Shown here: piece after piece, positions 1 through 8,619 of the stretch | Position numbering within the stretch: position 1 is the stretch's first letter | How the letters are laid out: each line of letters starts with the position of its first letter | Program-made: the position numbers and the translations under genes | The notes under the pieces: model-generated | Databases searched by the model: none | The model's input: the letters and a program-made list of their open reading frames with translations, nothing else | What the model was told of the DNA's origin: nothing | NCBI GenBank assembly: GCA_024408435.1 | Contig: JAKSVA010000003.1 | Location: 1-42,515 of the forward strand | Source: Bacilli bacterium | GTDB lineage: Bacteria > Bacillota_I > Bacilli_A > RFN20 > CAG-826 | Length of the DNA: 42,515 nt | Direction of reading: 5' to 3'

Positions 1-2880
1 ATAGTTAATATCTTTGAGATTATCTTTAGTTAAGATTTCGTTAAGAATCTTTTCAAAGACTTGTGTAAAACGATTGATAGTATTGTATGAATATTTATGA
101 TTACAAGTAATTTCTAATAAATATGAATTCTCTTTTTCAGTTAGTGAAGTTGTCCAATTTGAAATAAGATCTTTCCTCTGCTCTTTTTCAAAAACAACAA
201 AATTACCATCAGGATTTAAATTAGGAACAAACTGAAAAGATATGTTTGCTTGGGTGCTATATTTATTTTTTAAAGCTCTAAACGGATAGAAACCATATTT
301 AATTGTGTTAATAATTTTTTCTTTACTTTTATTAATAAAATTAGAGATTAGATCATTTTGACAATCAATAATAATAGGTAAAGTATTAACAAACATACCA
401 ATTGCATTGTTCGCCGACAAACGATCACGGCCGTTCTCTATTAAAGCAAAATAAGAATTAGAAGTATTCGTGAAACGCGACAAAGCATACGCAAAAACAC
501 TCGTGAAGAAAATACTTTTTGTCAAACTGTATTTCTTTAAGAAGCTATTCAATGCTTTTTCGTCAATTTTAATGTTAGAAGAAATATAGTTGCTGGTTGA
601 AACATTGACATCAGGAATTAATTCAATAAAGGAATCTACCCCCGCAAATTCATAATCATAAAAAGACGCTGCTTCTTTAAACATCGAAGTCTTGGCCAAT
701 GCATCTTGATATCCTCTAGCACTTAAATAAACATCGTCATAGGCAACTACTTCATGACGAAGGATTCGTTTTAAATCATCAATAAAAACTAGAGCTGATA
801 ATCCATCAAAAATTATGTGATGAACAACTACATAAAGAATTACACCTTTTGATTTCTTTTCTATTAAGTAGCGGGCTAAAGATTTATTTAAATTAAAGGG
901 TGAAGTTAAGAAAAAGTTCAATGAATCCTTGTTTACTTTATCAACAATCTGAATATCAATGTTATCATCACGATATTTGAGTAAAGGACCTTTTTGATCG
1001 TTTACTAGATAAGTTTTAAGAATCGGATGAACTTCGGTTAACCGCTTTAAAGCATCGCTTACTTCTAAAGTTGAATAATTTAAATCGATTTTAAACGGAA
1101 TTAAATAAGCATCTTCTTTTTTATTAATTAAAACATCAAGATAGACATTCAGTTGCGGCTCACTTAAGTAAGTGCCAATTTCCTTATTGGCAATTGCATA
1201 ATCAAATTTGTTATCTTGACTAGCTTTATCACTTAATAGTTTTACAGTTTTTAAAGAAATGACATCAACAATAGTCAAATGGTAATCTTTAAGGAGCGCT
1301 AATAATTTAATCGCCGCCATTGAATCGCCACCTAGAGCTATAAAATCATCGTTGAGACCAATTTCTTTCAAATTAAATACTGTTTGGAAAGCTTCACAAA
1401 TCCTTTTTTCAATTGGTGTAGTAGGTGCCACATAGTTTTCATTTCTAACAATATTCGGTTTGGGAAGCATTGAACGACTTATTTTTCCATTTAACCCAAT
1501 AGGAAGCTTTTCCATTATAATAAACGTTCGAGGAATCATATAAGAAGGCAAAAACTTAGCTAATGCCTTTTTAAGTTCATCGATATCAAAAGGCTCTTTT
1601 TGACTAACATAAGCACATAATAAATTAGTACCATTAATGCTTTCAAAAAACTTAACCGCTACTTGTTTTACTTTTGGGAATTTAGCAATCGCATGTTCTA
1701 TTTCTTCTACTTCAACACGTTGTCCATTAATATTAACCATCCAGTCTTTTCTTCCAGTTATGAAGATATTGCCGTTTTTGTCTCTATAACCGACATCACC
1801 AGTTTTAAACATGCGTTTATTACCATCTTTTGCATAAAATGGATTATCAATAAAATGTTTTTTGGTTTCACTCTCTTGATTAAGATAACCTAATGCGACA
1901 TCGCCTGATATACATAATTCACCCCTATCGGTTTCATGATTATTTTCATCAAGCAAATAATTACGTAAACCATAAAACGGCTCCCCAATTGGTGTATTTT
2001 CATATGGTTTATCAATTTCAAAGGCGCTTGAAGCACCACCGACTTCACTCGCACCAAAACCATTGTGAGCTTTAATCCCCGGAATATAACAATTACGAGT
2101 AATTTCGCCGCCAATAAACAAACGCTCTACCTTTGTTTTAGCAAGTGCAAATAGTTTAGCTAAATTAGCGCTTAAGGCGGCTTTGGTAATTCCATTAATA
2201 ATAAAATATTCTAGGAATGCTTTAGGATTAAATATAATTTTAAGAGGTATCAGATAAAGGCGAATGTCCTTAGCAGGAGCGGTTAGAACCATGAATGAGC
2301 CTTGGACACCTAAAATAAAATTTAAAGGCGCAACGGTTGCGTAGCGATCATTGTCGTGCAACTCAGAAAACTTTTTTTGCGCTCTTGTAATCGCACTATT
2401 AAAACTAGAAACAGTATGGACAACTCCTTTGGGAGTACCAGTTGACCCCGACGTGTATATAATCATTTCAATGTCATCTTGGCTAACATCTACTGGTTCA
2501 ATTTGAATAGTGCTTAAATTGCCTTTAGCGAATTCTTTGTTAGCCAAAGATAAAAAACTATCTGTGATGTTAATGGTAGCCTTACAATCTTGACGGATGT
2601 ATTTAACTCTTAACTCTGGCAAAGAATTACCTACCGTAACATAAACTAAACCAAGCATTTGGCAAGCAACAATGGAAGCAATGAATTCTTTAGAACTAGG
2701 TAATTCGATTGTAATAACATCACCTTTTTTGGCACCGCTATTATTTAATGAAGAAGCAATTAGCGAAGCGTAAGAAAAAAGTTGAGCCCAGGTAAAACTA
2801 CCAGTCGCATCAACTATAGCAATACTATTAGGTTGCTCTTTATAATGTTTTTGTAGCAAATAAAGCGTTTTATTAATCAT
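1..2880 (-). CDS. Nonribosomal peptide synthetase, A-PCP-C (3' end outside window)
   Basis: The frame is open from ATG 2880 to the left edge, 960 codons without a stop, so the protein continues beyond the window. An adenylation domain fills about residues 1-470: A3 YTSGSTGTPKG at 142-152, GASE at 276-279, KTGD at 359-362, GRKDW at 376-380 and NGKISR at 464-469 with the catalytic Lys466. A carrier domain follows with GGDS at 517-520, Ser520 being the phosphopantetheine site. A condensation domain starts near 560 and has HHIIFDG at 687-693. No condensation domain precedes the A domain, so this looks like a loading module plus the C domain of module 2. The Asp that anchors the substrate amino group in amino-acid-activating A domains (Asp235 of GrsA) aligns with Ile189. 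A DltA-like or acyl-CoA ligase role is excluded by the PCP and C domains. The substrate and product are not known. Confidence 0.93.
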   Translation of the reverse strand, partial: MINKTLYLLQKHYKEQPNSIAIVDATGSFTWAQLFSYASLIASSLNNSGAKKGDVITIELPSSKEFIASIVACQMLGLVYVTVGNSLPELRVKYIRQDCKATINITDSFLSLANKEFAKGNLSTIQIEPVDVSQDDIEMIIYTSGSTGTPKGVVHTVSSFNSAITRAQKKFSELHDNDRYATVAPLNFILGVQGSFMVLTAPAKDIRLYLIPLKIIFNPKAFLEYFIINGITKAALSANLAKLFALAKTKVERLFIGGEITRNCYIPGIKAHNGFGASEVGGASSAFEIDKPYENTPIGEPFYGLRNYLLDENNHETDRGELCISGDVALGYLNQESETKKHFIDNPFYAKDGNKRMFKTGDVGYRDKNGNIFITGRKDWMVNINGQRVEVEEIEHAIAKFPKVKQVAVKFFESINGTNLLCAYVSQKEPFDIDELKKALAKFLPSYMIPRTFIIMEKLPIGLNGKISRSMLPKPNIVRNENYVAPTTPIEKRICEAFQTVFNLKEIGLNDDFIALGGDSMAAIKLLALLKDYHLTIVDVISLKTVKLLSDKASQDNKFDYAIANKEIGTYLSEPQLNVYLDVLINKKEDAYLIPFKIDLNYSTLEVSDALKRLTEVHPILKTYLVNDQKGPLLKYRDDNIDIQIVDKVNKDSLNFFLTSPFNLNKSLARYLIEKKSKGVILYVVVHHIIFDGLSALVFIDDLKRILRHEVVAYDDVYLSARGYQDALAKTSMFKEAASFYDYEFAGVDSFIELIPDVNVSTSNYISSNIKIDEKALNSFLKKYSLTKSIFFTSVFAYALSRFTNTSNSYFALIENGRDRLSANNAIGMFVNTLPIIIDCQNDLISNFINKSKEKIINTIKYGFYPFRALKNKYSTQANISFQFVPNLNPDGNFVVFEKEQRKDLISNWTTSLTEKENSYLLEITCNHKYSYNTINRFTQVFEKILNEILTKDNLKDINY

Positions 2881-2890
2881 AATAAAATTA

Positions 2891-2924
2891 GATATATTTT
2901 AACTAAAATATATCATTTTATCAA
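2891..2924 (-). promoter_or_regulatory. NRPS promoter with palindrome over the -10
   Basis: On the minus strand a -35 TTGATA (2924-2919) is followed after 17 bases by a -10 TAAAAT (2901-2896), 15 bases before the ATG at 2880. No Shine-Dalgarno sequence lies between. A perfect inverted repeat, GATATATTTT (2891-2900) and AAAATATATC (2905-2914) around a 4-base centre, covers the -10, which is where a repressor would bind. It could also form a hairpin in a transcript started further upstream. The operator role is inferred. Confidence 0.55.
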
Positions 2925-2951
2925 CACTGCGATAAGATTAGAAATAACAAC

Positions 2952-2979
2952 AAAAAAAGAGCCTTTGTAGGCTCTTTTT
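2952..2979 (-). terminator. Rho-independent terminator after HU
   Basis: Ten-base stem (2954-2963 with 2970-2979) with a six-base loop. On the minus strand it is followed by a run of T, starting 15 bases past the HU stop codon. Confidence 0.9.
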
Positions 2980-2993
2980 CCATTAAGCTTTAC

Positions 2994-3272
2994 TTACTTA
3001 GCTAATGCTTTCTTTAAGGCTTTTGCAGGCTTAAAGACAATTGTCTTAGAAGCAGGAATGCTGATTGGTTTCTTAGTAAGAGGATTAATACCCTTACGAG
3101 CCTTTCTTTTCTTGACAACCAATTTGCCAACATCTGGAATGCTGATTTCTTCACCTTTTTTAACTAAGGTTACCCAACCTACATTTAAAAGGATGGTGAG
3201 AGCATTTTCAGCAGCAGCCTTTGTGCATTTTGCTTGTTTAGCACATGCCTCAATTAATTGAGTTTTGTTCAT
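2994..3272 (-). CDS. hup: HU-family DNA-binding protein
   Basis: This small basic nucleoid protein has 92 residues, the usual HU length. It begins MNKTQLIEACAKQ, as HU proteins do, and ends in the Lys/Arg-rich DNA-binding arm (residues about 52-80, with GINPLTKKPISIPASKT) and a helical tail KALKKALAK. HU dimers bend DNA without strong sequence preference. The start at 3272 is chosen because AAAGGAG sits just upstream; a longer in-frame extension to 3362 would run through the promoter. The usual HU flanking region GRNPxTG is altered to GINPLTKK, so the classic Gly after the arm Pro is a Lys pair. The gene is monocistronic, with its own promoter and terminator. Confidence 0.95.
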   Translation of the reverse strand: MNKTQLIEACAKQAKCTKAAAENALTILLNVGWVTLVKKGEEISIPDVGKLVVKKRKARKGINPLTKKPISIPASKTIVFKPAKALKKALAK

Positions 3273-3306
3273 TAGACTTCTCCTTTGCTTAATTAAGCTA
3301 CCTATT

Positions 3307-3334
3307 AATGTACCATAAATGCGTGATTTTGCAA
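3307..3334 (-). promoter_or_regulatory. HU promoter
   Basis: Minus strand: -35 TTGCAA (3334-3329), 16-base spacer, -10 TACATT (3312-3307). It lies about 35 bases upstream of the HU start codon, leaving room for the AAAGGAG site. Confidence 0.6.
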
Positions 3335-3397
3335 GTATTTTCGGGCTTTTATGAAAAAACAAATCCTAAGTAATATTTACTTAAAACTAAATTTTTA

Positions 3398-4702
3398 TTA
3401 CATTTTACGCCTTAGCGTCATTTTTAAAGGTACATTTTGATAAGAAAACGTCTCTCTTAAGCGGTTTTCTAAATATCTTAGATAGGAAAAATGGGCGTAT
3501 TTTGCATTATTTACAAACAAAACAAAAGTTGGTGGTGCGACACTAATCTGTTCAGCATAATAGACTTTTAGTCTACCTCCATTAAAATTTGGAGATTCAT
3601 TCATTTGAACCGCATCGAGAATGACATCGTTTAAGACAGAAGTCTTAACTCTTTTGTTAAAGCTTTCATGTGTTTGTTTAATTTCGTTGAAGACTTTTTC
3701 GATGTTGCTCTTTTTAAGAGCACTAATAAATAAAACATTACTGTAATCAAGGAACTTAAATTCTTTTTTAACTTCCTTGATGAAGCTATTTGCTTCATAT
3801 TCTCTTTTTTTGATATCCCATTTATTAACTAAGAAGATAATCGCTTTGTTAGCGTCATGTGCATAGCCTACAACATGTTTATCTTGCTCGGTAATACCAA
3901 CACTTGCATCAATTAAGAAAAGCGCAATATCAGCACGATCAATTGCTTTTAAAGTTCTAAGGGCAGAATATTTATCAATTGATTCAAAGATTTTGCCTCT
4001 TTTCTTTAATCCGGCTGTATCGATAACCACATAGTCTTGTTTATCGTGTGTAAATTTTGTGTCAGTTGCATCGCGTGTTGTACCACTAATATTTGAAACA
4101 ATAACTCGATTCTCACCTACAAGTGCATTCACTAAGGTTGATTTACCAACATTTGGACGACCGATAATGGAAAATTTAATCGCATCTTTATAATCTTTAT
4201 ATTTTTTGTTTGGCAACGCTTTAACAACTTTATCTAGTAAATCACCAACACCAATTCCGTGTTCGCTTGAGATGGGAAGTGGATCACCTAAACCGAGAGC
4301 ATAAAACTCACTCGCCTCATCAATCTTTTCAATGCTATCAACTTTATTCACAACTAAAATAATTGGTTTCTTACACTTATAAAGCATCCTTGCCACTAAT
4401 TTGTCATCGCCCGTTAAACCTAATTTTGCATCAGTCACGAAAATAATTAAATCAGCTTCTTTAATGGCAATTTCTGCCTGCGCTCTAATCTCTTCTTGAA
4501 AGGGACGATTTTTTAATTCAATCCCACCGGTATCAATAACATAGAAATCTCTTGTTAACCATGTCGCTTTACGGTAAAGACGGTCACGAGTAATTCCTGG
4601 TGTATTATCAACAATTGCTGAACGCGCTCCAACAATACGATTAAAAAGAGTCGACTTACCGACATTGGGGGAGCCAATGATTGCGACAACGCCTAGAGCC
4701 AT
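3398..4702 (-). CDS. der: Ribosome biogenesis GTPase Der (EngA)
   Basis: This essential GTPase acts in maturation of the 50S subunit. Der is the only family with two tandem GTPase domains, and both are present: P-loops GSPNVGKST at residues 10-18 and GRPNVGKST at 181-189, with NKVD at 119-122 and NKWD in the second domain. A C-terminal KH-like domain follows and ends in a basic tail. The length of 434 residues is typical. The start has AGGAG a few bases upstream, inside the end of cmk, and only one base separates the two genes, so they are co-transcribed and probably translationally coupled. Confidence 0.97.
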   Translation of the reverse strand: MALGVVAIIGSPNVGKSTLFNRIVGARSAIVDNTPGITRDRLYRKATWLTRDFYVIDTGGIELKNRPFQEEIRAQAEIAIKEADLIIFVTDAKLGLTGDDKLVARMLYKCKKPIILVVNKVDSIEKIDEASEFYALGLGDPLPISSEHGIGVGDLLDKVVKALPNKKYKDYKDAIKFSIIGRPNVGKSTLVNALVGENRVIVSNISGTTRDATDTKFTHDKQDYVVIDTAGLKKRGKIFESIDKYSALRTLKAIDRADIALFLIDASVGITEQDKHVVGYAHDANKAIIFLVNKWDIKKREYEANSFIKEVKKEFKFLDYSNVLFISALKKSNIEKVFNEIKQTHESFNKRVKTSVLNDVILDAVQMNESPNFNGGRLKVYYAEQISVAPPTFVLFVNNAKYAHFSYLRYLENRLRETFSYQNVPLKMTLRRKM

Positions 4703-4703
4703 A

Positions 4704-5375
4704 TTACACTCCTAGTTTCTTTTGAATAATATTCATCATCGCATCAACTACTTGCGGAATAGTTAAAGGCGAAGTATCAAGTTCAACAGCATCATCCGCT
4801 TTCTTTAGTGGCGCAAAATCACGATGCGAATCGATATAATCTCTTTTCTTAACATCTTCACGGATGTCTTCAATTGTGCAAGGAATATTTTTCTCCATGT
4901 TTTCCTTATAACGTCTTTGCGCACGACATTCAACACTTGCAATCATAAAAATCTTTACTTCGGCATCAGGAATAACGTAGGTACCAATATCACGACCATC
5001 CATAACAACTGAATGCGTTTTCGCAAATTCTTTTTGTAAACCAGAAAGCACTAAACGAATTCCCTTCATCGCAGCAATATAAGAAACATTCGCATTTACA
5101 TCAGGTGTTCTAATTGCGCGTGTAACATCGGTTCCATTACATAAAACAGTGTTGTCTGGTTTTAAATCAATCTTGATATCATTCACTACTGCTTCGCACG
5201 CTTTTTGATCTTGACAATTAATGCCCTTATTCATGCAATACCAAGTGACACAACGATACATCGCTCCCGTATCCATATAGGTATAGCCTAACTTCTTAGC
5301 AATAATTTTAGCAATCGTAGATTTACCCGCTGCGGCTGGGCCATCAATCGCAATACGCACTAATTTATTATTCAT
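4704..5375 (-). CDS. cmk: Cytidylate kinase
   Basis: Phosphorylates CMP and dCMP with ATP in the cytoplasm. The N-terminus IAIDGPAAAGKST (residues 8-20) is the characteristic P-loop of the family, followed by the YMDTGAMYR substrate motif and DGRDIGT. The 223 residues match the usual length. It is directly upstream of der, the common Firmicutes order cmk-der, with one base between. AAGGA precedes the start. Only 16 bases separate it from the preceding large lipoprotein gene, so it may also be read through from that promoter. Confidence 0.97.
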   Translation of the reverse strand: MNNKLVRIAIDGPAAAGKSTIAKIIAKKLGYTYMDTGAMYRCVTWYCMNKGINCQDQKACEAVVNDIKIDLKPDNTVLCNGTDVTRAIRTPDVNANVSYIAAMKGIRLVLSGLQKEFAKTHSVVMDGRDIGTYVIPDAEVKIFMIASVECRAQRRYKENMEKNIPCTIEDIREDVKKRDYIDSHRDFAPLKKADDAVELDTSPLTIPQVVDAMMNIIQKKLGV

Positions 5376-5391
5376 GATTTAATCCTTGCTA

Positions 5392-8250
5392 CTATGCTTT
5401 TTTAACTAGAACGTGTAGTTCAGCATTATCATAATTATTTACATAGTTATTAATTTCACTTATAGTACATCCAGAAAATTTCTTCTTCAAGGCGGTTTCT
5501 AAAGCATTGTAATGGCTATACGATGAGTAAGGAAGATCGATGGTAAAATTATCATCACCTAAAGAGGAAGGTAATGCGCTAACCAGTGTTTCAGCAGCAT
5601 TATCACTTTGTATATTGAAACTGTAATTTTTCTCATCAAACACAAAAGTAACCTTATCATAAATATTAGTGGTGTAATTGCTATTAGATTTATCTAAATC
5701 ACTAAACAATCCTTCTGCATAACGATATTGCTCTGATCCGGATGCTGCCATTCTTTTAGCAGTGGCATCGTCAAATTTACCAGTGGCTAGTAAAAAATTG
5801 TAAGCATAGTTATAAGAGTCATCATAAAAATAAGTTTTAGAACGCATAAATGGTTGATAGGAATTGCATGAAAAGTTAAAACCAAACAAGGCATCGTCTT
5901 CTTTAGTCTTATCAAAATGCGACCAAGTTGGACAAATTGAATACCACTTACCACCACTACGGTAATAATTCCAAGCATGATAATAGGACCCTACTCCGCT
6001 AACGTTCGCTGTTCCAGTAGCACGAACGATTGGCAATCCTTCAATTCCGCCCATCATTGCAAAAGCTTTAGAGATACCATCATCAGTAGCGGCGCCCTTA
6101 TTTAAGAACACACCATCGGTATAATAACTGGAATATTTATTTTTATCATCTGATGGTCCATCAGCACTATCAATCCAGTAGTCACGGTGGGTATTATCAA
6201 CTAACCAATCATATAAATACCTAACATTGTTAAATTCAGTATCCTCACTATCATAGGTAGTTTCGCAGGCTTTACGAGCCAAACCATAGATAGTTTCAGC
6301 GTTCTTGGCAAGTGCATCCGTACCGACAAATATTGGTTTAAATCCATGTTCAAGTGCAAAGAACAAACCTTCGGAATTATGAACCTCTAAAGTCTTTTCG
6401 ACATTGTCAATTGGTAAACTTGTAGCATTAGTGTGATTTGCCTTATGCATTTCAAAAGCAGCATTCTTTAAATTTTCGTAATAATATTTTGGTTTAGTTG
6501 TTATATCTACTTTATTTATTCCCATATCGTTGCGATAAACTGGATTGAAAGATATTGTTTGGTTTTCGCCTGTGTGCCAATTTTTAGCGCCCAACGAAGA
6601 TATGCACCCACGCGTTTCCACTGAGTTTTTGTAAAATTCATCCTCAGTTTGTTTATTAGAGTAGGCAAAAGTAAGATCAAAGGAACTTAACTTTCTTGTA
6701 AGTGCAAAATCAACAGCCTCACTTGCTTGCTGTAGAGTAACTGGATGATAAACGCTTAACTCACAAGTCTCGGTATCAGCTCCGTTTTTCACAGTAATTG
6801 TTATTGAACTAGCGACATTATTAGTAATAGAATCAATTATAATGCGTTTGCTAGTTTTATCGATTGTTAAATTAACCACTTTATCATGATCACTAGTAAC
6901 AGTTATATCGGTGGGAGAAGAGTAAGAAATCGCAGTTGATCCATAAACAACCATACTATCATCAAGCAACCCAATCTCTAATGTATCGTAATGAGCATAT
7001 ACTGTTGTTACATCATCTTTAAGAATATAAGTGTTGCTGATAGGATTTTTTCCCACATCATCAAAAGCGAAACTGATTTGCTCTTTGCCATCTTTATAAA
7101 AAACTGGTTTATTTTTTATATTTCCGAACATAGAGCCATAGTCGATATTAGAAATATAAACTTCTTCTTGCCCTCCACTTTTTCCGCCATTACCTATAAA
7201 TTTAACAGTAACCTTTTTCTTTGTGGTGTTAATTGTAATATCAATATCATCATTTACTTTTGGAGTTACGTGTATAATTTGTTTTTCTTTATCAACTTCT
7301 ACGGTAGCTTTGTTTTTATCGTACTCAATGCCGCTATATTCATAGCCTTCGTGAACAGTATAAGAAATATCAATTGTGTTAAATTTATCATTTGCAAATT
7401 CTGCTGTCGCACCATCTATATTTGTGCCCTCCACAGTGATAGTGTTATCTTGAGCAACTGGAATATCTTTTTCATAACAAGCGTACACTCGAGTTGGGCC
7501 GATGATTTCATAATCAGGGGAAACAGGTTGCGTTCCATCTTTAGTAAAAGAGAAACAAACAAATTTCTCATCTCCACGTTTAGGCTCTGGTGTAGTAATT
7601 TCGCCAAATGTGGTGCCTCGTTCAACTTTAACAGTTGCATATGGTTCGCCATCAACTGTCCCACCATTACCATCAAACACAACTATTGGTTGAGTAATAT
7701 CGTCACTAATTAATATTGTAATCATATCGTTAGTTTTAGGTGTGACTGTGAGAGTCATTTTATCCTCACTTAATGTGACATCCGCTTGTGAGGGGTCATA
7801 AATAGGAACAGTTTTGCTAGTTGGTTGACCTTCCTTATAAAATAATTCAAAGGTCATTGGAGAAAAATCATCTTTTGCAAAGGAACGGGTGGTTGGAATA
7901 ATACTATCACCGAAAATAACTACTTGATTAGAAAGATATGGTGTATCGGTATAATAAGCAAACACTGTTAAATCAGCACACACTGGGAAAGTATTTGGGA
8001 CTGTATAGGCAATATTATCTTGGACTAAAGTGTAAAATAGCGAAACTGAATTATTTCTTGAAAAAAATGGTTTGGTTATATCGCCCCATTGTGTACCCGA
8101 TTTAACAGAAGTTGTTGTCTCACCCGTTACAAGCGACCCACCAACTCCATCAAAAGTAATCACAGGATCAGCATGCTTAACAGAACCGCCACACGAAGTT
8201 AAAAGGCAAGCAAGCATCGATAAGAAAACAAACAATCTATTTTTTCTCAT
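5392..8250 (-). CDS. Surface lipoprotein with InlB-type repeats and a transglutaminase-like domain
   Basis: Begins with a lipoprotein signal, LTSC lipobox with Cys20, so it should be anchored outside the membrane. Three divergent InlB B-repeat-like modules are recognisable by FDGxGG or FIGNGG starts near residues 33, 192 and 351, alternating with a second element around 157-184, 314-342 and 457-490. Residues about 640-790 resemble a transglutaminase-like fold: HAWN at 758-761 and PTW at 774-776. Where the catalytic Cys of such domains is expected (GxCxG) the sequence has ATDDG, with Asp723 at the Cys position. Where the catalytic Asp is expected before PTW there is Cys773. The rest of the C-terminus to residue 952 is unassigned. 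A role in binding host or cell-surface polymers is plausible but inferred. Confidence 0.85.
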   Translation of the reverse strand: MRKNRLFVFLSMLACLLTSCGGSVKHADPVITFDGVGGSLVTGETTTSVKSGTQWGDITKPFFSRNNSVSLFYTLVQDNIAYTVPNTFPVCADLTVFAYYTDTPYLSNQVVIFGDSIIPTTRSFAKDDFSPMTFELFYKEGQPTSKTVPIYDPSQADVTLSEDKMTLTVTPKTNDMITILISDDITQPIVVFDGNGGTVDGEPYATVKVERGTTFGEITTPEPKRGDEKFVCFSFTKDGTQPVSPDYEIIGPTRVYACYEKDIPVAQDNTITVEGTNIDGATAEFANDKFNTIDISYTVHEGYEYSGIEYDKNKATVEVDKEKQIIHVTPKVNDDIDITINTTKKKVTVKFIGNGGKSGGQEEVYISNIDYGSMFGNIKNKPVFYKDGKEQISFAFDDVGKNPISNTYILKDDVTTVYAHYDTLEIGLLDDSMVVYGSTAISYSSPTDITVTSDHDKVVNLTIDKTSKRIIIDSITNNVASSITITVKNGADTETCELSVYHPVTLQQASEAVDFALTRKLSSFDLTFAYSNKQTEDEFYKNSVETRGCISSLGAKNWHTGENQTISFNPVYRNDMGINKVDITTKPKYYYENLKNAAFEMHKANHTNATSLPIDNVEKTLEVHNSEGLFFALEHGFKPIFVGTDALAKNAETIYGLARKACETTYDSEDTEFNNVRYLYDWLVDNTHRDYWIDSADGPSDDKNKYSSYYTDGVFLNKGAATDDGISKAFAMMGGIEGLPIVRATGTANVSGVGSYYHAWNYYRSGGKWYSICPTWSHFDKTKEDDALFGFNFSCNSYQPFMRSKTYFYDDSYNYAYNFLLATGKFDDATAKRMAASGSEQYRYAEGLFSDLDKSNSNYTTNIYDKVTFVFDEKNYSFNIQSDNAAETLVSALPSSLGDDNFTIDLPYSSYSHYNALETALKKKFSGCTISEINNYVNNYDNAELHVLVKKA

Positions 8251-8256
8251 AAAGTT

Positions 8257-8285
8257 AAAATAACATTAAAACGCTTCATTTTCAA
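8257..8285 (-). promoter_or_regulatory. Promoter of the 952-residue lipoprotein, leaderless
   Basis: Minus strand: -35 TTGAAA (8285-8280), 17-base spacer, -10 TATTTT (8262-8257), then six bases AACTTT and the ATG at 8250. Transcription would start at or within a base or two of the start codon, and there is no ribosome binding site. Confidence 0.6.
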
Positions 8286-8300
8286 ATACTTATCATTTTT

Positions 8301-8344
8301 TTGAGTTATACTCAATTTGCCTTTTAACCTTAAAATGATATAAT
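8301..8344 (+). promoter_or_regulatory. Ferredoxin promoter with upstream palindrome
   Basis: The -35 TTGCCT (8317-8322) and -10 TATAAT (8339-8344) are 16 bases apart and lead into a leader with GGAGGT before the ferredoxin ATG. Immediately upstream is the perfect palindrome TTGAGT-TAT-ACTCAA (8301-8315), a possible operator touching the -35. Confidence 0.65.
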
Positions 8345-8371
8345 TTAACTTGCTATTGGAGGTAACAAACT

Positions 8372-8545
8372 ATGGCAATTAAATTAAAAGTTAATAAGGA
8401 TACTTGCATCGGTTGTGGTGCGTGTGTCGGCGCCTTCCCAGACGCTTTTACCTTTGATGCGAATGGCAAAGCCGAATGCATTAAGGAAGTTGAGAAACCC
8501 GAAGAGGCTAAATCCAACTGTCCTGTCGGAGCCATCGAAGGCTAA
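8372..8545 (+). CDS. Single-cluster [4Fe-4S] ferredoxin
   Basis: A 57-residue electron carrier. Cys12, Cys15 and Cys18 (CIGCGAC) with Cys50 (CPVGA) make one complete [4Fe-4S] site. The position where two-cluster ferredoxins carry another Cys-Pro has Phe22-Pro23, so the second cluster is missing and the protein is of the one-cluster Bacillus type. Cys36 is extra and unexplained. It is acidic in the second half, as expected for a soluble low-potential donor. Start supported by GGAGGT eight bases upstream. It has its own promoter and terminator and no evident redox partner nearby. Confidence 0.93.
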   Translation: MAIKLKVNKDTCIGCGACVGAFPDAFTFDANGKAECIKEVEKPEEAKSNCPVGAIEG

Positions 8546-8561
8546 TTAGTTATTAACCAAA

Positions 8562-8589
8562 AAAAGCGCTCAATAGTGAGCGCTTTTAT
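8562..8589 (+). terminator. Rho-independent terminator after ferredoxin
   Basis: Perfect 11-base stem AAAAGCGCTCA / TGAGCGCTTTT (8562-8572 with 8577-8587) with a four-base loop, 16 bases past the ferredoxin stop. The stem's T-rich arm serves as the T tract. Confidence 0.9.
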
Positions 8590-8606
8590 TTTATAAACAA
8601 AACCGA

Positions 8607-8612
8607 TATAAT
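8607..8612 (+). promoter_or_regulatory. -10 box of the MATE gene, leaderless
   Basis: TATAAT is followed by seven bases and then ATG 8620, so the predicted transcription start falls on or next to the A of the start codon. No purine-rich ribosome site exists between the ferredoxin terminator and the ATG. The -35 is weak. Confidence 0.55.
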
Positions 8613-8619
8613 CTTGAAT

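Noticed and set aside
1663-2114. Three short frames inside the NRPS region
   Set aside because: They are shadows; the continuous minus-strand frame 1-2880 has A, PCP and C motifs in order and no stop.
1-2880. DltA or acyl-CoA ligase instead of NRPS
   Set aside because: The carrier motif GGDS and the condensation motif HHIIFDG follow in the same frame.
6991-7713. 240-codon plus-strand open frame
   Set aside because: Lies wholly antisense to the lipoprotein gene, lacks a ribosome site and reads as low-complexity hydrophobic sequence without a family.
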